Shown here: one piece after another, positions 1-5,813 of the stretch
Layout: the number at the start of each line of letters is the position of its first letter
Numbering within the stretch: the first letter of the stretch is position 1
Assembly (NCBI GenBank): GCA_025935475.1
Contig: JAICVE010000109.1
Span: 1 to 8,375 of the forward strand
From: Nitrospira sp.
GTDB lineage: Bacteria > Nitrospirota > Nitrospiria > Nitrospirales > Nitrospiraceae
Reading direction: 5' to 3'
DNA: 8,375 nucleotides
Made by a program: the position numbers and the translations under genes
The notes under the pieces: model-generated
Database searches by the model: none
Told to the model about the DNA's origin: nothing
The model's input: the letters and a program-made list of their open reading frames with translations, nothing else

Positions 1-1
1 A

Positions 2-235
2 CCTCCCGGACCGCGAAGAGACGACCTGAAAAAAATCCAGGGCATCGGCCCGGCGATCGAACGCGCCCTCAATAAGATGGGCACGTTCACCTATGTGCAG
101 ATCGCCAAATGGAAGACCAGTGACCTCACCCGTATTGTGAAGAAACTGGACAACTTACCCGAGCGCGTCAAGCCGGAGCATTGGATCGCCGGCGCAAAAA
201 AACAGCATCGTGAGAAATACGGCGAAAAACTCTAG
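2..235 (+). CDS. Helix-hairpin-helix domain protein, C-terminal part (5' end outside window)
   Basis: An open frame enters from the left edge and ends at TAG 233-235, giving 77 visible residues. Visible residues 7-37 read as a helix-hairpin-helix unit: DDLKKIQGIGPAIERAL carries the GIGP hairpin, followed by a second helix around 'GTFTYVQIAKW'. The end, with the pattern ERVKPEHWIAGAK and a basic tail KYGEKL, is typical of small bacterial proteins annotated as helix-hairpin-helix or 'flap endonuclease-like' proteins, where this domain closes a longer, variable N-terminal part. Such domains bind DNA backbones or mediate protein contacts; the exact role here is not known. It is co-directional with dnaE, but dnaE appears to have its own promoter after a 57-base gap, so shared transcription is not required. 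The family assignment is fairly secure; any nuclease activity is not supported by what is visible. Confidence 0.8.
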   Translation, partial: PPGPRRDDLKKIQGIGPAIERALNKMGTFTYVQIAKWKTSDLTRIVKKLDNLPERVKPEHWIAGAKKQHREKYGEKL

Positions 236-255
236 CCGCCTCCTCCAACTCTACG

Positions 256-284
256 TTGACTTGCCGCCACTGCCCTCCTAGAAT
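256..284 (+). promoter_or_regulatory. Sigma-70-type promoter of dnaE
   Basis: TTGACT (256-261) and TAGAAT (279-284) are separated by exactly 17 bases, one mismatch each from the consensus hexamers. The -10 ends 8 bases before the dnaE ATG, so transcription should start at or within a base or two of the A at 293. That leaves no room for a 5' leader or a Shine-Dalgarno. The assignment is by sequence match only. Confidence 0.65.
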
Positions 285-292
285 CGCGTCCC

Positions 293-3200
293 ATGACCGC
301 CTCGTTCGTCCACCTGCATCTGCACACCCAATTCAGTCTCCTCGACGGCGCCAATCAGATTGAACCGTTGATTCGCCAGATCAAGACCTTTGGACAGCCG
401 GCCGTGGCGATGACCGATCACGGCAACATGTTCGGCGCCATCGAGTTTTACCGCAAAGCGAAAGAGATCGGCGTCAAACCCATCATCGGCTGCGAAGCCT
501 ACATGGCGCTCGGCAGTCGGCATGCCAAGAAGGACAGCGGGCTGGCGCACAACGACTATTATCACCTCATCCTCTTGGCCAGAAACCTGACGGGGTATCA
601 GAATCTGATCAAGCTAGTGAGTAAAGCATACCTTGAAGGATTCTATTACAAGCCGCGGATGGACAAGGAAATACTCAAAGAACATCACGAGGGATTGATC
701 GCACTGTCGGGGTGCCTAAGCGGAGAGATTCCGTACCTCATTGGGCAAAAGGACATGTCCGGCGCCCTGGCAGTCGCGGGCGAATTTCAAGAGCTCTTCG
801 GGAAGGAGCACTTCTATCTCGAAGTGCAGGCAAACGGCCTCGACCATCAACGGATCGCCAATGCCGGACTCATAGAAATCCATAAGAAACTCGGCATCCC
901 CCTCGCCGGCACCAACGACTGTCACTACCTAAAGAAGGAGGATGCCCGGCCGCATGAGCTCATGCTCTGCCTCCAAACGGGCAAGACGCTGAGCGATCCG
1001 GCCCGAATGAAATTCGATACTGACCAACTCTATGTGAAGTCGACCGATGAAATTGCGCCGGCATTTGCAGAATTTCCCGGAGCCGTCACCAACACCTGTC
1101 GAATCGCCGATTGCTGCGACCTTGAACTGGCGCTCAACAAGACGCATCTGCCCCAGTACAAGGCTCCGGAAGGATACACGCGCGAATCCTATGTCGAGTA
1201 CCTGGCGATCGAAGGCCTGAAGTCTCGTTTGACGGAACGCCCAAGCACCATCCCGCTCGCGGTCTATGAACAACGCTTGCGCGAAGAGTTGATGGTCATT
1301 TGTTCGATGGGATTCGCCGGCTATTTCCTGATTGTCTGGGACATCATCCGGTTTGCCCGCAACCGGAATATCCCCGTGGGGCCGGGCCGGGGATCGGCCG
1401 CCGGCAGCCTGGTCGCCTATGCGCTGCGCATCACCGATCTCGATCCCCTCGTCTACACGTTGCTGTTCGAGCGGTTCCTCAATCCCGAACGGGTATCGCT
1501 CCCCGATATCGACATGGACTTCTGCATGGACCGCCGCGGCGAAGTCCTCAACTATGTCGTCGAGAAGTACGGTTCGGATCATGTGGCCCAGATCATCACG
1601 TTCGGGACGCTCGGCGCCAAGGCCGCCATTCGAGACGTGGGGCGGGTCCTGGAGATGCCCTACGCGGACGCGGACAAAGTCGCGAAACTGGTCCCCAACC
1701 AGTTGAACATCACGCTCGAGCAGGCACTCGAGACGGAGCCCCGGCTCCGGGAACTGGTCGAGACCGATCCGAAGGTGCGTGAACTCATGACCATCGCCCG
1801 GTCGCTCGAAGGGCTCGCCCGTCATGCCTCGACGCACGCGGCCGGCGTCGTCATTTCGGAAGAGCCTCTGACGGATCACGTGCCTCTCTATAAGGGCGCC
1901 AACGACGAAATCGTCACCCAATATTCGATGGGGGATGTCGAGAAAATCGGGTTAGTGAAATTCGATTTTCTGGGTCTCAAGACGCTCACGATGATCCGCC
2001 GGGCCGAGACCCTGATTCATGAAAGCCATCCCGGACAGCCGCCGTTGAGCGTGGAGCTCTTGCCCTTCGACGACGCCAAGACCTTTGCCTTGCTCTCGTC
2101 CGGAAAAACCACCGGCATTTTCCAGCTTGAAAGTTCCGGGATGCGCGATTTGCTGAGCGGCTTCAAACCCGACCGCTTCGAAGACATCATCGCCATCATC
2201 GCGCTGTATCGGCCGGGCCCGATGGACCTGATTCCGGACTTCATCAAGCGAAAGCAGGGCAAGGTGCCCATCGTCTACGAGCTTCCGGAACTCGAGCCGA
2301 TCCTCAAGGACACGTATGGCGTCATCGTCTATCAGGAGCAGGTGATGGCGATCGCCAACACGGTGGCCGGCTTTTCACTCGGCCAAGCGGACATTCTCCG
2401 GCGTGCCATGGGAAAGAAGAAGCCGGAAGAGATGGAAAAACTGCGCGTCAAGTTTCTGGAAGGCGCGCGACAAAACAAGATCGCCGAGAAGAAGGCCGAA
2501 AAACTCTACGAATTGATCCAGAAATTTGCCGGTTATGGGTTCAACAAGTCGCATGCGGCCGCCTATGCCGTCGTGTGTTATCACACGGGGTATCTGAAAG
2601 CCCATTATCCGACCGAGTTCATGGCTGCGCTCATGACGACCGACATGGGCAATCAAGACAAGATCGTGGGCTACTTCACCGAGTGCCGCGATCTTGGCAT
2701 CAAGGTGCTCGGCCCCGACGTAAATGAAAGCCAGAAAAATTTCGCCGTCGTCGACGGGGCGATCCGGTTCGGCCTGGCGGCAATTAAAAACGTCGGGGAA
2801 GGCGCCGTGGATTCGGTGCTGGCCATCCGTGCCGACAGCGGGCGGTTCACGTCGTTCTTTGATTTTTGTCGGCGCGTCGACCTCCACAAAGTCAACAAAC
2901 GGATGCTGGAAGGCCTGATCAAAGCCGGCGCCTTCGATTCGCTGGGCGCTAAACGCTCACAGTTGATGGCGATGCTCGATCACGGCATCGAGGACGGCGC
3001 CGCCGCGCAACAGGAACGCGAGAGGGGCCAGACCAGCATCTTCGGCGAAGAACTCAATGGCGACGGCTCTGCGCATGGTCACATAGAACCCGCCCTACCG
3101 AACGTGCCCGAATGGGATCAGGCTCAGCGGCTGAAATACGAACGAGAACTCACCGGCTTCTACATTACGGCGCATCCCCTGGCGCGTTACGAGGCCACGA

Positions 3201-3754
3201 TTCACGCGCTCGCCACCGCCACGACCGTCGGGATTACGGAACTGTCCGACGGCAAGGAAGTGCGTCTCTGCGGCATCATCGCGACGGTAAAATCCATGCT
3301 GACCAAAAAGGGCGACCGGATGGCCTACATGACGCTCGAAGATCTTCAGGGGACGGTCGAGGTGATCGTGTTCCCCGACCTCTTCAAGACCGTCGGCGAG
3401 TTGATCGCTCCCGAGCGTCTCATCCGGGTCACAGGCACGATCGACCGCGGAGACAAAGGCACGAAGATCCGGGGCACCAAGATCGAACCGCTGGCCGATG
3501 TCCAAACGCAGTCCATCAAGCGCATTCATATCCGGCTCGCAACAAAGCCTGAGGTCAAGGATCAGTTGCCGCGGCTCCTGGATGTCTTTAAACGGCACCC
3601 CGGCGCCACCGCGGTATCACTGACCTTTAGAACGGAGAGCGCCCTCGAAGCGGAAACGGCCCCTCTCCCCCATCTAACTGTAAGCGCCACCGAAAGCTTT
3701 CTCGCAGATGTTGAGGAAGTGCTAGGCAAGGGGGCCCTATCTCTGGTATCGTAG
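293..3754 (+). CDS. dnaE: DNA polymerase III subunit alpha (DnaE1 type)
   Basis: This is the catalytic subunit of the replicative polymerase, 1153 residues (E. coli DnaE is 1160). An N-terminal PHP domain (about 1-285) starts with HLHLHTQFSLLDGA. The C-family polymerase core follows: the catalytic aspartates are D405 and D407 in PDIDMDF and D558 in KFDFLGL, matching E. coli D401, D403 and D555. A helix-hairpin-helix region lies near 830-900, a beta-clamp binding motif QTSIF at 913-917, an OB fold from about 990, and a C-terminal domain thought to contact tau. Unlike E. coli, the PHP domain keeps all metal ligands (H9, H11, D18, H43, E68, H91, C141, D209, H211), so 3'-5' proofreading is predicted. 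ATG 293 is the only start: an in-frame TGA lies at 257-259, no other start codon intervenes, and H9 follows closely. No Shine-Dalgarno is visible. accA follows after 42 bases, probably in one transcript. Confidence 0.98.
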   Translation: MTASFVHLHLHTQFSLLDGANQIEPLIRQIKTFGQPAVAMTDHGNMFGAIEFYRKAKEIGVKPIIGCEAYMALGSRHAKKDSGLAHNDYYHLILLARNLTGYQNLIKLVSKAYLEGFYYKPRMDKEILKEHHEGLIALSGCLSGEIPYLIGQKDMSGALAVAGEFQELFGKEHFYLEVQANGLDHQRIANAGLIEIHKKLGIPLAGTNDCHYLKKEDARPHELMLCLQTGKTLSDPARMKFDTDQLYVKSTDEIAPAFAEFPGAVTNTCRIADCCDLELALNKTHLPQYKAPEGYTRESYVEYLAIEGLKSRLTERPSTIPLAVYEQRLREELMVICSMGFAGYFLIVWDIIRFARNRNIPVGPGRGSAAGSLVAYALRITDLDPLVYTLLFERFLNPERVSLPDIDMDFCMDRRGEVLNYVVEKYGSDHVAQIITFGTLGAKAAIRDVGRVLEMPYADADKVAKLVPNQLNITLEQALETEPRLRELVETDPKVRELMTIARSLEGLARHASTHAAGVVISEEPLTDHVPLYKGANDEIVTQYSMGDVEKIGLVKFDFLGLKTLTMIRRAETLIHESHPGQPPLSVELLPFDDAKTFALLSSGKTTGIFQLESSGMRDLLSGFKPDRFEDIIAIIALYRPGPMDLIPDFIKRKQGKVPIVYELPELEPILKDTYGVIVYQEQVMAIANTVAGFSLGQADILRRAMGKKKPEEMEKLRVKFLEGARQNKIAEKKAEKLYELIQKFAGYGFNKSHAAAYAVVCYHTGYLKAHYPTEFMAALMTTDMGNQDKIVGYFTECRDLGIKVLGPDVNESQKNFAVVDGAIRFGLAAIKNVGEGAVDSVLAIRADSGRFTSFFDFCRRVDLHKVNKRMLEGLIKAGAFDSLGAKRSQLMAMLDHGIEDGAAAQQERERGQTSIFGEELNGDGSAHGHIEPALPNVPEWDQAQRLKYERELTGFYITAHPLARYEATIHALATATTVGITELSDGKEVRLCGIIATVKSMLTKKGDRMAYMTLEDLQGTVEVIVFPDLFKTVGELIAPERLIRVTGTIDRGDKGTKIRGTKIEPLADVQTQSIKRIHIRLATKPEVKDQLPRLLDVFKRHPGATAVSLTFRTESALEAETAPLPHLTVSATESFLADVEEVLGKGALSLVS

Positions 3755-3774
3755 CCCACCGATAGGAGAGGGAC

Positions 3775-3787
3775 CCGGGCCCGGAGG
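3775..3787 (+). promoter_or_regulatory. accA ribosome binding site overlapped by a GC palindrome
   Basis: GGAGG at 3783-3787 lies 9 bases before the accA ATG and fixes that start. The perfect 10-base palindrome CCGGGCCCGG (3775-3784) overlaps its first two bases. In RNA, GGG at 3770-3772 could pair with CCC at 3780-3782, placing a short stem just before the site. The ribosome binding site is clear; a regulatory role for the palindrome is only a possibility. Confidence 0.6.
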
Positions 3788-3796
3788 CACGTCGCT

Positions 3797-4765
3797 ATGC
3801 GCGATTACCTTGAATTTGAAAAGCCGCTCCGCGAAGTCGAGGAAAAGATCGAGAAACTCGCAGCCTCGGGCGGCACCAAAGCCGGTGTCCAGGACGAAAT
3901 CCGCAAACTGCGGATGAAGCTCGCCCAACTGGAGCATGAGCTCTACGCAAAGCTCACCCCCTGGCAGCGGACCCAACTCGCCCGGCACCCCCAGCGCCCA
4001 AGCACCCTCGACTATATCGGTGAAATCTTCCGTGACTTTCTCGAATTCCACGGCGACCGGTCATTCGGCGATGACCGAGCCATTGTCGGCGGCTTCGCTC
4101 GTTTCAACGATCGGTCGATCATGGTCATCGGGCACCAAAAGGGCAAAACTCTCAAGGAACGAATGCAGCGGAACTTCGGGATGCCCAACCCGGAAGGCTA
4201 TCGGAAGGCCTTGCGCCTGATGAAGATGGCCGAGAAATTCGGCCGCCCAATTGTGACGTTCATCGACACCCCAGGCGCCTATCCCGGCATCGGAGCCGAA
4301 GAGCGTGGCCAGGCCGAAGCCATCGCGAGAAATCTGTATGCCATGTCGCGGCTCAGCGTCCCGATCATCTCGATCGTCATCGGCGAGGGCGGCAGTGGAG
4401 GCGCGCTGGCGCTCGGTGTGTCAGATCGCATCCTCATGCTCGAGCACGGCGTGTATTCCGTGATCTCTCCGGAAGGCTGCGCCGCGATCCTGTGGGATGA
4501 TCCCGCCAAAGTGCCGGATGCCGCCGCGTCCCTGAAGATGACCGCCCAAGACCTCATAGACCTGCGCATCGTGGATGACGTGATTCCTGAACCGCTCGGC
4601 GGGGCCCACCGTGAACCGAAAGCCGTCACCGATCGAGTGGCCAAGGCGCTCACCAATCAACTGTCTCAACTCACCGATCTTTCGCTCGATCAACTGCTGA
4701 CCCAACGGGATCACAAGTACCGCCGTATGGGCGCAGTGACCGGCCTCGACGTCAGCGCCAACTAA
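3797..4765 (+). CDS. accA: Acetyl-CoA carboxylase carboxyltransferase subunit alpha
   Basis: AccA pairs with AccD in the cytoplasm to move the carboxyl group from biotin on AccB to acetyl-CoA, forming malonyl-CoA, the first committed step of fatty acid synthesis. The 322 residues match the family length (E. coli 319). A charged helical N-terminus (about 5-55) is followed by the conserved LARHPQRPSTLDYI, then the crotonase-like carboxyltransferase fold: GDRSFGDDRAIVGG from residue 86, GHQKGK, the stretch NFGMPNPEGYRKALRLMK, FIDTPGAYPGIGAEERGQ, GEGGSGGALALG at 196-207 (the glycine-rich acyl-CoA and oxyanion region), and SVISPEGCAAILW. The C-terminus keeps IPEPLGGAHR. ATG 3797 is set by a GGAGG nine bases upstream. 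Being 42 bases behind dnaE with no terminator between, it is probably co-transcribed, an order shared with E. coli. accD is not in the window. Confidence 0.98.
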   Translation: MRDYLEFEKPLREVEEKIEKLAASGGTKAGVQDEIRKLRMKLAQLEHELYAKLTPWQRTQLARHPQRPSTLDYIGEIFRDFLEFHGDRSFGDDRAIVGGFARFNDRSIMVIGHQKGKTLKERMQRNFGMPNPEGYRKALRLMKMAEKFGRPIVTFIDTPGAYPGIGAEERGQAEAIARNLYAMSRLSVPIISIVIGEGGSGGALALGVSDRILMLEHGVYSVISPEGCAAILWDDPAKVPDAAASLKMTAQDLIDLRIVDDVIPEPLGGAHREPKAVTDRVAKALTNQLSQLTDLSLDQLLTQRDHKYRRMGAVTGLDVSAN

Positions 4766-4794
4766 TCTTGGCAGTCCGACCGCCTTCCTCTCCC

Positions 4795-4844
4795 CAGCAG
4801 GGTTACATGAAGGCGCCGCCTCCGACGCCGCCTAACCCACGCTG
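4795..4844. terminator. Candidate bidirectional terminator hairpin between accA and tag
   Basis: CAGC-a-GGGTTA (4795-4805) pairs with TAACCC-ac-GCTG (4833-4844): ten base pairs with a small internal loop. An inner GGCG (4812-4815) can pair with CGCC (4826-4829). The structure fills most of the 80-base gap between two converging genes and ends one base before the tag stop codon. Neither strand has a T run after the stem, so it is not a classic intrinsic terminator; it may help Rho-dependent ending or block exonucleases. Confidence 0.4.
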
Positions 4845-4845
4845 C

Positions 4846-5484
4846 CTATCGCCGGCTCGCGTCAACACCCTTGATCGGACGTCTCACCGGAGCCCGCCTC
4901 ACTGCCAGGAAACATTCCGCCGTGTGATCGTTCACCATACCCACCGCCTGCATGAAGGCATAGACGATCGTGCTGCCGACGAACCGAAACCCTCGCTGTT
5001 TGAGATCCTTCGAGAGGAGATCGCTCTGCCGAGTCCTGACAGGGATGTCGGAGCCGCGCTTCCACCGGTTGACGATCGGCTCCCCTTCCACAAACTGCCA
5101 GAGATAGACGTCGAACGTTCCGAAGGCATGTTGGACCGCGAGGAAGGCCCGGGCGTTCGTCACCGCAGCATCGATTTTCAAGCGGTTTCGGATGATCCTC
5201 ATATCATGCAGTAATGTGGTCTTTTTGATCTGGTCAAACCCGGCGATCCGGACCGGATCGAAGCCGGCAAAGGCCTGACGGTACCCCTCCCGCCGGCGCA
5301 GCACCGTATCCCAGCTGAGGCCTGCCTGAGCTCCTTCCAGAAGCAGCATCTCAAAGAGCCGACGGTCATTATGCACGGGCCTTCCCCACTCGGTGTCGTG
5401 ATAGCGAACCATATGAGGAGTGGCTCCCGCCCAACTGCACCGCCGTTTCCCTGGGCGGATGTCTGAAGAAGAGCGGTCTGCCAT
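4846..5484 (-). CDS. tag: DNA-3-methyladenine glycosylase I
   Basis: Tag is a base-excision repair enzyme that cuts 3-methyladenine out of alkylated DNA. The 212 residues align along the whole E. coli protein (187), with 12 extra residues at the N-terminus and a basic tail. The zinc snap that ties the two termini is complete: C16, H29, H187 and C191 match E. coli C4, H17, H175 and C179. Active-site residues are also kept: Y28, E50 in LEGAQAGLSW and W58, matching Y16, E38 and W46. The closing GFRFVGSTIVYAFMQAVGMVNDH is near-identical to the family signature. ATG 5484 is the only possible start before C16; an in-frame TGA lies 36 bases upstream with no start codon between. It is transcribed alone, towards accA. 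Only a weak GGGG lies before the start, and a good promoter ends 8 bases before the ATG, so the mRNA may be leaderless. No adaptive-response operator was recognised. Confidence 0.96.
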   Translation of the reverse strand: MADRSSSDIRPGKRRCSWAGATPHMVRYHDTEWGRPVHNDRRLFEMLLLEGAQAGLSWDTVLRRREGYRQAFAGFDPVRIAGFDQIKKTTLLHDMRIIRNRLKIDAAVTNARAFLAVQHAFGTFDVYLWQFVEGEPIVNRWKRGSDIPVRTRQSDLLSKDLKQRGFRFVGSTIVYAFMQAVGMVNDHTAECFLAVRRAPVRRPIKGVDASRR

Positions 5485-5492
5485 AGTGCCCC

Positions 5493-5521
5493 ATTGTAGG
5501 TGGCTGATCGCTGCAACTCAA
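5493..5521 (-). promoter_or_regulatory. Sigma-70-type promoter of tag
   Basis: On the reverse strand TTGAGT (5521-5516) and TACAAT (5498-5493) are spaced by exactly 17 bases. The -10 ends 8 bases before the tag ATG at 5484, the same geometry as the dnaE promoter. The start of transcription should fall at or beside the start codon. The call is by sequence match only. Confidence 0.6.
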
Positions 5522-5588
5522 CGACCAGGGTGGTCATGCACATAGAACTGGCCTATTACCTAGTCAAGAAATTCCAGGCAGGATCGAG

Positions 5589-5614
5589 GCAACAGGACAG
5601 ATTGTCCCCGTTGC
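5589..5614. repeat. Inverted repeat / stem-loop in the divergent region
   Basis: GCAAC (5589-5593) and GGACA (5595-5599) pair with TGTCC (5603-5607) and GTTGC (5610-5614): ten base pairs with a 1x2 internal loop and a 3-base turn GAT. It could be an operator (GGACA-N3-TGTCC) or an RNA stem in the lipoprotein leader. It lies about 68 bases upstream of the tag -35. Its role is unknown. Confidence 0.45.
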
Positions 5615-5757
5615 GCAGCGTCCTTCCTCTTTATCCGGATGAAGCTGGACCAGGAATTCTTTTCAACGCAGAGAAGTTGTTGTTGTTTATAGAGATGACC
5701 CGATCCTGCGCGTCTCATGCCATCGGTACGGTATGTGCTTTACCAATCCTATCGGGT

Positions 5758-5786
5758 ACTGCTCTGCACACACAAACACAGGCAGT
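5758..5786 (+). repeat. Stem-loop in the lipoprotein mRNA leader
   Basis: ACTGC (5758-5762) and CTG (5764-5766) pair with CAG (5779-5781) and GCAGT (5782-5786), with one bulged T and an A/C-rich loop of 12 bases. It ends 11 bases before the AAGGAGGG ribosome binding site. A hairpin of this size can arise by chance; any effect on translation or mRNA stability is a guess. Confidence 0.35.
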
Positions 5787-5789
5787 CAC

Positions 5790-5813
5790 ATGATTAGAAG
5801 GAGGGTCACATGA
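5790..5813 (+). promoter_or_regulatory. Strong ribosome binding site of the lipoprotein gene, inside a 7-codon mini-frame
   Basis: AAGGAGGG (5798-5805) sits 4 bases before ATG 5810 and decides that start. The same bases lie in a tiny frame from ATG 5790 to TGA 5811-5813, reading MIRRRVT with three arginine codons AGA-AGG-AGG, whose stop overlaps the lipoprotein start as ATGA. The 9-base sequence GTCACATGA occurs at 5785-5793 and again at 5805-5813, so both ATGs sit in the same context. The ribosome binding site is sure; translation of the mini-frame is not. Confidence 0.7.

Larger units (their letters stand above)
5485..5809. other. Divergent intergenic region between tag and the lipoprotein gene
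   Basis: These 325 bases hold the tag promoter at the left end and the lipoprotein ribosome binding site at the right end. Base composition is more even than in the flanking genes. The forward frame 5500-5793 is open but has a codon third-position GC of only about one half and no recognisable product, so I do not call it a gene. Two stem-loops lie within (5589-5614 and 5758-5786). A promoter must serve the lipoprotein gene, but I found only a poor match (TATAGA at 5688-5693 without a good -35), so I do not place it. Most of the region may be a long 5' leader. Confidence 0.6.

Noticed and set aside
929..1921. Long reverse-strand open frame of 330 codons inside dnaE
   Set aside because: It lies wholly antisense to a clear, conserved polymerase core. 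Its product is low-complexity and rich in Arg, Asp and Gly, as expected from the mirror of GC-rich codons.
3737..3766. CCTATC/GATAGG inverted repeat around the dnaE stop codon as a terminator
   Set aside because: Only six base pairs with a loop of about 18 bases and no T run; it would cut the dnaE-accA unit, whose order and spacing favour co-transcription.
4768..5214. Forward open frame of 148 codons across the accA-tag gap and the end of tag
   Set aside because: It overlaps the well-conserved tag gene on the other strand and its product is a proline-, arginine- and aspartate-rich shadow.
5662..5693. TTCAAC ... TATAGA as the lipoprotein promoter
   Set aside because: The spacer is 20 bases and the -35 is poor, so the match is no better than chance.
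5500..5793. Forward open frame of 97 codons (or 85 from ATG 5536) in the divergent region
   Set aside because: It starts with GTG inside the tag promoter, lacks a good ribosome binding site, has a third-position GC of only about one half unlike the real genes here, and shows no recognisable domain.
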